NCBI GenBank assembly: GCA_030146155.1
Contig: JASLCF010000166.1
Span: forward strand, 1 to 35,661
DNA length: 35,661 nucleotides
Direction of reading: 5' to 3'
From: Savagea sp.
Lineage (GTDB): Bacteria > Bacillota > Bacilli > Bacillales_A > Planococcaceae
In this document: piece by piece, positions 7,787-15,360 of the stretch
Position numbering within the stretch: the stretch's first letter is position 1
Layout of the letters: each line of letters opens with the position of its first letter
Position numbers and translations under genes: made by a program
The notes under the pieces: model-generated
What the model was told of the DNA's origin: nothing
Databases searched by the model: none
The model's input: the letters and a program-made list of their open reading frames with translations, nothing else

Positions 7787-8311
7787 TTAATCTTCTTTGT
7801 TTAATAATTGAGCCAGTCCAGCTAAGCGCGGATCAATTTTAGGTTCATCAACAGTCTCTTCTTCTTCTGGGTCTTCTGCAGAGAATGACCAACCTTTCCC
7901 TTCTTGAATGGAAAAGTCTTCAGCATCCTCACTGTAAACCTGAAGAGGGATGGAAACGATGAGAATTTCTTCTAAAATAGGCTTTGCATCAACAATGTTT
8001 TGTTCCACCGCGATGACTGTTTCATCTTCTGATAAAAGATGTTCATCCCAACTAAATTGTTCGAATGTATCGAGTGCAAATGGCCATTTTGCATCTTCCC
8101 ATGTACGTGCACAAGGCACTGTTACTTCTCCTTCAATACGAAGAAAGAAATCAATTCGATTTCGTTTCATTTCATAATAACCGGTTAAGTGCACAGGAGA
8201 AATTGCTCGAATTGACTCGTCTCTTTCCATGACTGAAGATAAATCAATCATTTCATCGATTTCAACTCGATTTTCTCGATTTTTTCTCAGTTGATGGATG
8301 GACCATTTCAT
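7787..8311 (-). CDS. ylbN: YceD family protein (DUF177)
   Basis: A 174-residue acidic protein of the YceD/DUF177 family, found next to rpmF in most bacteria; members are linked to 23S rRNA or large-subunit assembly, but the B. subtilis role is not well defined. Visible features are the N-terminal MKWSIHQLRK, a beta-rich middle with VPCARTWEDAKWPFALDTFE typical of the family (a single Cys), and an acidic C-terminus ending DPRLAGLAQLLNKED. The frame is open to 8383, but the ATG at 8311 follows GAGGTGAT and matches the family. Expressed from a consensus promoter with rpmF. Confidence 0.9.
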   Translation of the reverse strand: MKWSIHQLRKNRENRVEIDEMIDLSSVMERDESIRAISPVHLTGYYEMKRNRIDFFLRIEGEVTVPCARTWEDAKWPFALDTFEQFSWDEHLLSEDETVIAVEQNIVDAKPILEEILIVSIPLQVYSEDAEDFSIQEGKGWSFSAEDPEEEETVDEPKIDPRLAGLAQLLNKED

Positions 8312-8338
8312 GTCTATCACCTCAAGACAACAATTTTG

Positions 8339-8367
8339 ATTATATAACGTCAATGTCAACATGTCAA
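8339..8367 (-). promoter_or_regulatory. Perfect-consensus sigma-A promoter of yceD-rpmF
   Basis: On the minus strand TTGACA (8367-8362) and TATAAT (8344-8339) are separated by exactly 17 nt, an exact consensus match. Between them lie a second TTGACA (8359-8354) and a TTGACG. Expected for a ribosomal protein unit. Confidence 0.9.
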
Positions 8368-8376
8368 GATTATTTC

Positions 8377-8405
8377 TTGTCACTTCCTACAATCAATATT
8401 ATAAT
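8377..8405 (+). promoter_or_regulatory. Strong sigma-A promoter of tmcAL
   Basis: TTGTCA (8377-8382), 17-nt spacer, TATAAT (8400-8405), 31 nt before the tmcAL start. It is back to back with the yceD promoter; the two -35 boxes are only 9 nt apart. Confidence 0.8.
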
Positions 8406-8436
8406 ACAAATAATAGATGGGAAAAGGAGTGAAAGA

Positions 8437-9633
8437 ATGATTTCGACAGGCGTTATTGTAGAGTATAATCCATTTCACAATGGACACCTCTATCATATCA
8501 AAGAGATTCGAAAAAAGGAATCCTCACAGACTATCGTCGCAGTCATGAGCGGCTCTTTTTTGCAAAGAGGAGAACCTGCATTGACAGACAAGTGGACACG
8601 AGCTGAGATGGCCATCCATGGAGGGGTGGATTTAGTGATTGAATTGCCTACTCGTTTCGCTACGGGTATTGCAAGTGAATTTGCTACTGGTGCCGTGCAA
8701 TTGCTCCATCAGTTAAAAGTAAATGAAATCTGTTTTGGGAGCGAAGATGGAAAAATTGAACCTTTCCTTAAAACTGCTTCTACACTCATTCAAAAAGAGC
8801 AAATCATTCAAAAACAAATGCAATCGACAATTAATTTCAAACAACCTTTCGCACAACAATTCGCCTCGGAAGCAAACTCGCAAACCCAATCTACTTTAGC
8901 GATAGAACAGCCTAACAATAGTCTAGGTTTACAATATTGTTTAGCCAATCTAAGATTAGGCTCTCCTCTAAAAATGAGCACTATTGGTCGGACACAAGCT
9001 CAGTATCACGACGAAGAATGGGAGCGAGATATTGCTAGTGCTACTGCAATTCGAAAAGCATTATTTGAAGGTCAGTCGTTACAACACTTGTCCCGTACAA
9101 TGCCTACACGGTCCGCTGAACTTTTAATCCAACAGCAACAACAAGGCATTCCTTTTGGCAATTGGGAACTTTTTTATCCCTTTGTGCGGTCACAACTCTT
9201 AACTACTCCTCTTGATGAACTCAGAAAAAGGTTTACAATTCGAGAAGGAATTGAACATCGACTAGTTGAAGCGGCAAGTTTTTGTTCTACTTTTCAAGCA
9301 TTTATGCAATTTGTCAAGACCAAGCGTTATACATGGGCTTCTATTCAAAGAATGCTCACACATATCTTATTGCATCACAATTATGAAGAAATGGATGCTA
9401 TTGATACACCTACTTATGGTAAAATATTGGCTTTCAATAATAGAGGACAACGTTATTTAAAGTTTTTACAACAAGAGACTTCATTTCCTCTATTCACTAA
9501 TCGAGGACCACAGAATCATTTGGGGTGGCAACTAGATCAAAAAGCTACCGCACTCTATACCCTAATTACGGGCAATCAAAAAAAGAGTCGAACCGTCTTT
9601 ACAGACCATTCAACTCCACCATACATCCTCTAA
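8437..9633 (+). CDS. tmcAL: tRNA(Met) cytidine acetate ligase
   Basis: TmcAL (YlbM) makes N4-acetylcytidine at the wobble base of elongator tRNA-Met using acetate and ATP. The 398-residue protein begins MISTGVIVEYNPFHNGH, the nucleotidyltransferase signature with H14-N-G-H17, followed by MSGSFLQRGEPA near residue 49 and GVDLVIELP near 77. The frame opens earlier, at 8353, but the ATG at 8437 has AAAGGAGTG and the family start. Length is normal. The stop overlaps by 4 nt the stop of the convergent gene ylbL, leaving no room for a terminator between them. Confidence 0.95.
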   Translation: MISTGVIVEYNPFHNGHLYHIKEIRKKESSQTIVAVMSGSFLQRGEPALTDKWTRAEMAIHGGVDLVIELPTRFATGIASEFATGAVQLLHQLKVNEICFGSEDGKIEPFLKTASTLIQKEQIIQKQMQSTINFKQPFAQQFASEANSQTQSTLAIEQPNNSLGLQYCLANLRLGSPLKMSTIGRTQAQYHDEEWERDIASATAIRKALFEGQSLQHLSRTMPTRSAELLIQQQQQGIPFGNWELFYPFVRSQLLTTPLDELRKRFTIREGIEHRLVEAASFCSTFQAFMQFVKTKRYTWASIQRMLTHILLHHNYEEMDAIDTPTYGKILAFNNRGQRYLKFLQQETSFPLFTNRGPQNHLGWQLDQKATALYTLITGNQKKSRTVFTDHSTPPYIL

Positions 9634-10679
9634 TCTTTGGAAGGCAATTGATATAAAAAATCCAACGCATCTTGTAATGTACGGACAGGGATAATTTTCA
9701 TCTCTGTCTTTATTTGTTCTGCTGTTTCTTTCGCTACTTCATAATTACTTTTAATACTTGGGTTTCTTTTTTTCATTTCTTCTGTAATCTCATCATCTGG
9801 TGCTAAAAAGTAAGCCATCCCCTCTTTAGCTGCTGCAATGACTTTAAAGTCCACACCACCAATACGGCCAATTTGACCATCCTCAAGCATTTCTCCTGTT
9901 CCAGCAATCAAATACCCTTTGGTTAAATCTTCCGCTAACAACTGGTCAATAATTTGAATCGTGAACATCATTCCTGCTGAAGGACCGCCGATGGATGAAC
10001 TATCAATTTCAACTGGAGGATCGACGATTAATTCTACCTCTGTATCATAAGTAATCCCCATGCCGAAACGATTCGAATCCTCTCCCGGAAAAGGAGCTAA
10101 TACTAGCTTTTTCGATTGTTCTTGTTCATCTCTCACAATCGAAAGAGTAAGCTCACTATGGTTTTCTAAAGGTTGAATAATCGCTACTAATTCCTCTGCA
10201 TTTTGAACAGGCACATCATTTATTTTTGTAATGATATCTTGAACTTTTAATATGCCATCAGCAGCACTGCCTGGTAAAATACTTAAGATACGAACTCCTT
10301 TTTCTTCTCGAACTGGAGAGAGGTCGAGGGTGTTATAGGCCATATAAATTGCACTGTTTTTGGATTGCTCCATCATTCTTTTCTGCCTAAACTCGTAATC
10401 TTCATTCGACTCCCCCTCAAGTTGCATACTCTCAGCAGGTATGATTTCTTTTTCTGAAGAGAATAGCGCACCTACATAAGAAAGCACTGAAGCTTTCCTT
10501 ACAGCTATTGTCATAAGGTGAAATGCACCTTTAGAGTCTGTTGTTTCATCATCCACCGTGACAATAGGCGAAAGATCATAAGCATGTCCAGGTTTAGAGA
10601 TAAAATAATTAAGGGGGACAAGGGATAAAAGTAAGATGATACTCACCATAATTAAGGCATTTCTAATTGGATGTTTCAT
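9630..10679 (-). CDS. ylbL: SepM/YlbL-type PDZ and Lon-like membrane protease
   Basis: A membrane-anchored serine protease of the YlbL/SepM family; relatives cleave peptide pheromones (SepM in streptococci) or the division inhibitor YneA (YlbL in B. subtilis). The 349-residue protein has an N-terminal anchor at about 8-27, a PDZ domain at about 115-190 (GSAADGILKVQDIITKINDV) and a C-terminal Lon-type protease domain. The catalytic dyad appears as S234 in GGPSAGM and K279 in VDFKVIA. Start ATG at 10679 follows GGGAGGAAAAG. Last gene of the stalk-rsmD-coaD-ylbL operon; the ylbJ and ylbK genes that separate it from coaD in B. subtilis are missing. Confidence 0.93.
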   Translation of the reverse strand: MKHPIRNALIMVSIILLLSLVPLNYFISKPGHAYDLSPIVTVDDETTDSKGAFHLMTIAVRKASVLSYVGALFSSEKEIIPAESMQLEGESNEDYEFRQKRMMEQSKNSAIYMAYNTLDLSPVREEKGVRILSILPGSAADGILKVQDIITKINDVPVQNAEELVAIIQPLENHSELTLSIVRDEQEQSKKLVLAPFPGEDSNRFGMGITYDTEVELIVDPPVEIDSSSIGGPSAGMMFTIQIIDQLLAEDLTKGYLIAGTGEMLEDGQIGRIGGVDFKVIAAAKEGMAYFLAPDDEITEEMKKRNPSIKSNYEVAKETAEQIKTEMKIIPVRTLQDALDFLYQLPSKD

Positions 10680-10695
10680 CTTTTCCTCCCTAGTT

Positions 10696-11187
10696 TCATT
10701 CTATATTCTTTGAAAACTTAGCAATTAAAGCATCATTTACATTGTCGGGTACTAGCGATGAAATATCGCCTTGATAACTAGCTAATTCTTTTACAATACT
10801 AGAACTCAAAAAAGAATATTGGCTTTTCGTCATCACAAAAAAGGTCTCTATAGATTCATCTAACACACGGTTGGCAGAAGTAATCTGCATTTCATACTCA
10901 AAATCTGACACTGCCCGCAATCCACGTACAATGACAGATGCACCTATACGATTCACATAATCAATTAACAAGCCTTGAGAGGATTCAACTACAACATTCG
11001 GTAAATGTGCCACCGCTTCTTGTATTAAATGAATTCGTTCATCTGTAGAAAACAAGCCTTTCTTTGATGAATTCGTCATTACTACAACACGAACTTCTTC
11101 AAAGATTTTAGACGCCCTTCTAATAATATCTAAATGTCCATTGGTAATTGGATCAAAACTTCCTGGCACAACTGCAATTTTTGACAT
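10696..11187 (-). CDS. coaD: Phosphopantetheine adenylyltransferase
   Basis: CoaD transfers AMP from ATP to 4'-phosphopantetheine, the penultimate step of coenzyme A synthesis. The 163-residue protein has the nucleotidyltransferase motif GSFDPITNGHLDII (T15-N-G-H18), the central RGLRAVSDFEYEMQ block near residue 88 and SSSIVKELA near 127. Start ATG at 11187 follows GGAGTGAG. It is 4 nt downstream of rsmD, the usual rsmD-coaD pair. Confidence 0.98.
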   Translation of the reverse strand: MSKIAVVPGSFDPITNGHLDIIRRASKIFEEVRVVVMTNSSKKGLFSTDERIHLIQEAVAHLPNVVVESSQGLLIDYVNRIGASVIVRGLRAVSDFEYEMQITSANRVLDESIETFFVMTKSQYSFLSSSIVKELASYQGDISSLVPDNVNDALIAKFSKNIE

Positions 11188-11191
11188 ATTC

Positions 11192-11737
11192 TCACTCCAT
11201 ATAAATCGATAGTGTTATCGTGCCATAGCTTGCTCGTTTATGCAATGGAAATTGACCCATTTGATCAGGTAAATGCACACTTGTTAAGTGTTCACAAACA
11301 ATAATGGCTTGTTGACTTAAAATATTCGCTTCCGCTAACTGCTCTGCTAACGCATAATAAGAGACTTGATCATAAGGAGGGTCTAAAAAAAGTAAGTCAA
11401 TCGTCAGTCCTTTTTGAGCGAAATAGTTAAGGCTTTGATTCGCAGTTTTAGGGATAATCGTTAAAGCGTCAGTCTTACATTTCTCTTTATTTTTACGAAT
11501 CGCGCTTAATGCTTCTCGGTTTGTTTCAAAAACATAAGCATGCGTCGCTCCTCTTGAAATACTTTCTAACGCTAGTCCGCCGCTTCCTCCAAAAAGATCA
11601 GCTACTACGACTCCATCAAGATAAGGAGCTATTCGATTGAATAAAGATTCTTTCACCTTATCTGTCGTTGGCCTTGTATGCTCCCCTTTTGGTGTAACTA
11701 AAGGAATTCCTCTAAACTCTCCTGCGACGATTCTCAT
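11192..11737 (-). CDS. rsmD: 16S rRNA (guanine(966)-N(2))-methyltransferase
   Basis: RsmD (YlbH) methylates N2 of G966 in assembled 30S particles. The 181-residue protein shows TRPTTDKVKESLFN near residue 21, the SAM-binding motif VADLFGGSGGLALE near 43 and the catalytic DPPY motif in LLFLDPPYDQ near 120. A GTG three codons upstream (11746) is in frame, but the ATG at 11737 matches the family start (MRIVAGEFRG) and is better spaced from AAGTGAG. It starts 5 nt after the stalk-domain gene. Confidence 0.96.
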   Translation of the reverse strand: MRIVAGEFRGIPLVTPKGEHTRPTTDKVKESLFNRIAPYLDGVVVADLFGGSGGLALESISRGATHAYVFETNREALSAIRKNKEKCKTDALTIIPKTANQSLNYFAQKGLTIDLLFLDPPYDQVSYYALAEQLAEANILSQQAIIVCEHLTSVHLPDQMGQFPLHKRASYGTITLSIYME

Positions 11738-11742
11738 CTTCT

Positions 11743-13170
11743 TCACTCACTTTCTAATAACGATTGCAACGTTTGAACTTCAATTTGTTCTTCTGAATAA
11801 GTAATAATTAATTGGAAAACTTTACGTAACGTGGCTTCATCCATATACCAAATGTCGTTCCATTGTTGATAAGAACCTACTCCCAAATCAACTCGTCTTT
11901 CTTTCATCACCACAAAAGGATCAATTTTCGAAAAACGATAATGCTCATCACTACGTGTTAAATAAATCGAATGCTCGTTTTCAGACCATTCATACCCCAA
12001 TTGTTCTGTAAATTTTTTCATTTCAAAAAACAATTGTCCGTTCTTTAATAACGTTTCGTGATCTTCTATGATTTCATCCCCAAAAACAAGCGGTTCTTTA
12101 ATTAACAATTGCAGTCCTGGAATCTTTTTAGTGGTGGCTATTTTTTCAAAGTAAGTCGTTCTCGAAGCAGTAACAGCTCCGAGGATTTGATCCAGTTTTT
12201 TAGCATTTAAAGGTTGCGCTTCTTTCATTTTTAAACGTTCGGATAACGCATGCATTTCATTTGCACTCAATGCTTGAATTAATTTCAAATAACCTTGCTG
12301 TCCTATGTCACTACCGACTGGCTCCTCTAGTAAAATAGACGAAACGACTTCACTGATTAATCGCTCTTCAAAAGGAATACCATATGCCGTTTGAACACTT
12401 TTAATAAATAGCATATGTTCAATTTCATCTTTTTTTGATTTAGGTAAGGCTAGAATACGTTCGGATTGTACTTCGTGCGTTCCTTCATGTAACACTACTG
12501 TCATATGTTTAGATTTAAATTGTTGCAGTAAATCTTCAATGCTTTTAGCAAAATCTTTACTGCCCTCGCCATACACTGTCAAACGGTCACTCTGATGAGT
12601 TAAAGCTACTTTTTCCTTTTGCCAAACTAACTCTTCTACAGGTCCAATCCCCGCAAACAACAAATAATCCATTTCCTCAGTTGTGTTATTCCCAATCAAT
12701 TCATATCCTGTTAGCCACATGCCACCCTGTTTCTGACGATCAATCAATTGGAGGGTCGTCACATCAGGTACACCTTGCTTCAACCTTACAAAAGGCTTTT
12801 TCCATTGCTTCAGTCCTGCTTCATTCATTGTCGGACTTAAAATGTATGTAAATGTTAAATTGGACTGCTCCCCCTCTGATGCTGTAATGGCTAAAGTAGA
12901 GGAATTAAATCGCTCACAAGTCGACTGGGTTGTTTCTATGCATTTAAAGTCGGATACTGTTGGAGGGACAATTAATTGATTAGTCATAGTTGGAATTTCT
13001 TTCATTCGATGTTTGACTAAAAGACCCGCTTTCGTTACTTCGACCTCGATTTCCTCTTGGTAAGCTTCATTTTCAGACCCATTAACTACCGTCGAGTTTG
13101 AATAGTGTACATAGAGAAGTGCTCCATTAATAATGAGTAACAGAAAAAGAATTCTACTCACAATTTTCAA
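11743..13170 (-). CDS. Membrane-anchored protein with C-terminal stalk-like domain, function unknown
   Basis: A 475-residue protein with one N-terminal membrane segment (about 5-24) and no lipobox, so probably anchored with its bulk outside the cell. The middle (about 40-200) looks beta-rich; the centre (230-330) looks helical. The C-terminal 110 residues resemble the beta-alpha stalk repeats first described in copper amine oxidase N-domains (LFFEMKKFTEQLGYEW, then SIYLTRS). No protease, transferase or metal motif is visible. The frame opens at a GTG at 13179 overlapping the SD; the TTG at 13170 follows GAGGTG properly and is preferred. It heads the operon with rsmD, coaD and ylbL, a place with no counterpart in B. 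subtilis. Family assignment is tentative. Confidence 0.7.
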   Translation of the reverse strand: MKIVSRILFLLLIINGALLYVHYSNSTVVNGSENEAYQEEIEVEVTKAGLLVKHRMKEIPTMTNQLIVPPTVSDFKCIETTQSTCERFNSSTLAITASEGEQSNLTFTYILSPTMNEAGLKQWKKPFVRLKQGVPDVTTLQLIDRQKQGGMWLTGYELIGNNTTEEMDYLLFAGIGPVEELVWQKEKVALTHQSDRLTVYGEGSKDFAKSIEDLLQQFKSKHMTVVLHEGTHEVQSERILALPKSKKDEIEHMLFIKSVQTAYGIPFEERLISEVVSSILLEEPVGSDIGQQGYLKLIQALSANEMHALSERLKMKEAQPLNAKKLDQILGAVTASRTTYFEKIATTKKIPGLQLLIKEPLVFGDEIIEDHETLLKNGQLFFEMKKFTEQLGYEWSENEHSIYLTRSDEHYRFSKIDPFVVMKERRVDLGVGSYQQWNDIWYMDEATLRKVFQLIITYSEEQIEVQTLQSLLESE

Positions 13171-13233
13171 TTTGCACACCTCTACTTTTCTGTTTATAGT
13201 TAGATAAAGAATATTAAAAAAAGGATGATACTT

Positions 13234-13629
13234 ATGTTAAATGAACAATTTATAGTACTGGGCAGGGGCTATTCAGATGTGTTTGAATTAATCGAGCTCA
13301 TGCAAACGAATAAACATCGCTTACATCAACCCCTCCTCATTCGCAGTAAGAAAAAAGGTCAAGACGATGTATATTCTCTCGCCGTTGCCTTTTCTCCTGC
13401 TCAAAATAGTCAATTTATGCCGATCTATATTTCACTTGAAGGAATCACCGCTCAAGAAGGGCAATCCTCTAAAAGACTTGAGCTCTTTCAAGTAGTATGT
13501 AAAGAACTGGAGTGCACTCCAGTAGAAATTGAAGTTAAACATTCTTCTCTATTCGAAGAACAAGCATTGTTTTTTCAATATGTCATTGGTGTGTTAAGAT
13601 TAAATCACTTAATTCCACCACTATCTTAA
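13234..13629 (+). CDS. Conserved hypothetical protein, not recognised
   Basis: A 131-residue soluble protein of mixed alpha/beta pattern starting MLNEQFIVLGRGYSDVFELI. Features include an RSKKKGQDD segment near residue 36 and a hydrophobic C-terminal helix (ALFFQYVIGVLRLNHLIPPL). There is no signal peptide, Cys cluster or nucleotide motif. An ATG at 13225 is in frame but overlaps the likely SD (AAAGG at 13220-13224); the ATG at 13234 is 9 nt from it and is chosen. It is divergent from the stalk-domain operon and convergent with ylbG, only 5 nt from its stop. Likely a real gene because of its SD, tight packing and clean frame; function unknown. Confidence 0.7.
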   Translation: MLNEQFIVLGRGYSDVFELIELMQTNKHRLHQPLLIRSKKKGQDDVYSLAVAFSPAQNSQFMPIYISLEGITAQEGQSSKRLELFQVVCKELECTPVEIEVKHSSLFEEQALFFQYVIGVLRLNHLIPPLS

Positions 13630-13634
13630 CAACT

Positions 13635-13907
13635 TTAGAGTCCAATTTTATAGTCATATTCTTTGGCCTTATCCGGACGAATTGTTTCATATTCAGTCGC
13701 CACAGATGGACGGTGTGATACGACTATTTTTTTTACAAATGGTAATTTTTTAATTCTTTTGGTTAAATGGTCTGTTTCATCCATGTTACAATACAGATGG
13801 ACATACTTCATTCGCTTCGAGATATAGTGTACATGCCCATATTTTCTTAATGATTTTGCATGTTTTAAATGGCGAATGTAAACAAATATTCCTTGTCTTT
13901 CATTCAA
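13635..13907 (-). CDS. ylbG: YlbG family protein (DUF2129)
   Basis: A 90-residue basic protein of the YlbG family, function unknown, conserved beside ylbF in Bacillales. Family blocks are visible: IRHLKHAKSLRKYGHVHYIS near residue 11, LPFVKKIVVSHRP near 55 and the C-terminal RPDKAKEYDYKIG. The start is a TTG at 13907 with GAGGGG 6 nt upstream; a nearby ATG at 13903 is out of frame. It lies between two unrecognised plus-strand genes, so it is a single-gene unit. Confidence 0.92.
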   Translation of the reverse strand: MNERQGIFVYIRHLKHAKSLRKYGHVHYISKRMKYVHLYCNMDETDHLTKRIKKLPFVKKIVVSHRPSVATEYETIRPDKAKEYDYKIGL

Positions 13908-13933
13908 AACGATCCCCTCACTTCTTATGTCCT

Positions 13934-13963
13934 AGAATACCATAGATTCGTTTTTTTGTTCAA
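13934..13963 (-). promoter_or_regulatory. Predicted promoter of ylbG
   Basis: On the minus strand TTGAAC (13963-13958), 18-nt spacer, TATTCT (13939-13934) preceded by TGG, an extended -10 feature. It is 27 nt before the TTG start. Confidence 0.5.
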
Positions 13964-14014
13964 CTAAGTTCACTGATTCATTTTATGAAAAGCTTTATTC
14001 AAGGAGGATGAATG

Positions 14015-14791
14015 ATGAAAAGAAAAGCAAGAATCGCGATTGGAATAGGAGCAGCAAGTGTTGCAGCTTGGGCAACTTCCAAAGCAATAATAAAAAAAGA
14101 ACCCCGTGCCGATTTACCCATTTTCAAGAAATACACTTGGGTCAAGTTAACTAATCGTCAAAATTCTGACCATTCGGAAGGGCAGCTTTTGTCTGTCGCA
14201 CTCTCCGCTGATGAAAAAGTAATTGCATTCTTCTCTACGACTCAAGAAGAAAAGGAACAACTTTTACAAAAGATTCATGGTCAGACGAAAGAACAGTTAT
14301 TGAATGAGCAACTTTCATCAATCATTTGCCTAGAACAAATCGCTCAAAGTCCAACAGAACAACTGCTCATACTCTCTATTGCTGAGCAGCCTGTATCTCT
14401 AGAAGGAAGCTTAATTCCCTCCAAACTTTGGGCACTTATCGAATCGCTAGGTATAGAAAATCGAGTAGTTGTTCAGTCAGACTACTCAGAACAAATTAAT
14501 CGATTCAATTTATACGCTCAAAATAAAGTCGCTATCGCTGCGCCAAGTGATGAGAGTATCAAAGCGATTTCAGCCTATACGAGTACGCTTGGCCATTTAT
14601 ACAAACCCACTGCAGATGTGATTCATATGAAAGCACCTAGTGGCCCGCTCCAAATTGTACAGTTTGGATTTATTCATTTCTTGCAAAAATTAAATGTCAA
14701 TGTGATAATCAGTGGGTTAGATGAGAAAAAGAGAGAACAGTTACAGCAAAGAAATATTGATGTTTTTGCTTATTTAGACGACTCAGAATAA
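14015..14791 (+). CDS. Hypothetical membrane-anchored protein, possible degenerate GDPD-like barrel
   Basis: Not confidently recognised. The 258-residue protein has a basic N-terminus and one weak hydrophobic segment (about 7-25), then a soluble domain. The order of segments resembles a glycerophosphodiester phosphodiesterase barrel: LLILSIAEQP, then IENRVVVQSDYSEQINRF, then FLQKLNVNVIISGLDEKKRE and a final DVFAYLDD. However, the catalytic His-Arg-Gly, Glu-x-Asp and His-Asp residues of that family are not seen, so any relation would be to an inactive form (inference). Two ATGs are adjacent; 14015 is 7 nt from AAGGAGG and preferred to 14012. Divergent from ylbG and followed by a strong terminator. 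Confidence 0.65.
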   Translation: MKRKARIAIGIGAASVAAWATSKAIIKKEPRADLPIFKKYTWVKLTNRQNSDHSEGQLLSVALSADEKVIAFFSTTQEEKEQLLQKIHGQTKEQLLNEQLSSIICLEQIAQSPTEQLLILSIAEQPVSLEGSLIPSKLWALIESLGIENRVVVQSDYSEQINRFNLYAQNKVAIAAPSDESIKAISAYTSTLGHLYKPTADVIHMKAPSGPLQIVQFGFIHFLQKLNVNVIISGLDEKKREQLQQRNIDVFAYLDDSE

Positions 14792-14824
14792 TCATCCTAC
14801 TTAAGATTTCAACTTATATGACTC

Positions 14825-14875
14825 AAAAAAGACATCTGTCATCGAATGTTTATATTCGACGCCAGATGTCTTTTT
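14825..14875. terminator. Bidirectional terminator between 14015 gene and ylbF
   Basis: AAAAAGACATCTG and CAGATGTCTTTTT pair perfectly; inside, TCGAAT and ATTCGA form a second stem. A and T runs on both sides let it serve both converging genes. Confidence 0.88.
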
Positions 14876-14896
14876 AGTCATTTTATTCCTCTAGGT

Positions 14897-15334
14897 TTAT
14901 GCTGAGCAACTGCAACTGCCTCCTGTGCCACAGCCAGACCCGCAACCTTCTGTAATAAAGAAAGGATTAGATGTATCCACTGTAATCGCTTGGGAAATAT
15001 GCTGTGCTAACGTATAGCCTATTTCATCCAAAAGATGTTGTAGCTCATTTTCTGCTAAGCGATAAGCTGCTACTTTCTCAGAAAGATCGAGCTCTTTTTT
15101 TAATAAGCGAATTTCTTTCATTACCGTTCGATAATCAGGGTGATATTTTCCAAATCTTTGAACTTCATCGTATCTTTCTTTCATTTGATTGAAAGTCACC
15201 ATTTGATCAAACAACCCTGGGTGTTGATACACCTCTTTTTTCGCTTCTCTATATTGGACTACGATTTCACTTTGTAAAATCATAGCAATCAAGTCATCAT
15301 TTGCATCTAGAATGTCTAGCCATTCTTCTGTCAT
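14897..15334 (-). CDS. ylbF: YlbF, Fe-S Y-complex / RNase Y regulator
   Basis: YlbF acts with YmcA and YaaT as the Y-complex, which binds [4Fe-4S] clusters and directs RNase Y, affecting competence and biofilm formation in B. subtilis. The 145-residue helical protein carries VQRFGKYHPDYR near residue 60 and ELDLSEKVAAYRLAENELQ near 80, both family hallmarks. It ends in the Cys-rich tail EGCGSGCGTGGSCSCSA, a likely cluster-ligand region. The frame opens at 15364 inside ylbC, but the ATG at 15334 aligns with known YlbF N-termini and has GAGG 12 nt upstream (a long spacer). Downstream of ylbC in the same unit. ymcA and yaaT are not in this window. Confidence 0.93.
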   Translation of the reverse strand: MTEEWLDILDANDDLIAMILQSEIVVQYREAKKEVYQHPGLFDQMVTFNQMKERYDEVQRFGKYHPDYRTVMKEIRLLKKELDLSEKVAAYRLAENELQHLLDEIGYTLAQHISQAITVDTSNPFFITEGCGSGCGTGGSCSCSA

Positions 15335-15360
15335 ATTAAAAAATCGCCTCATTTCGAATG

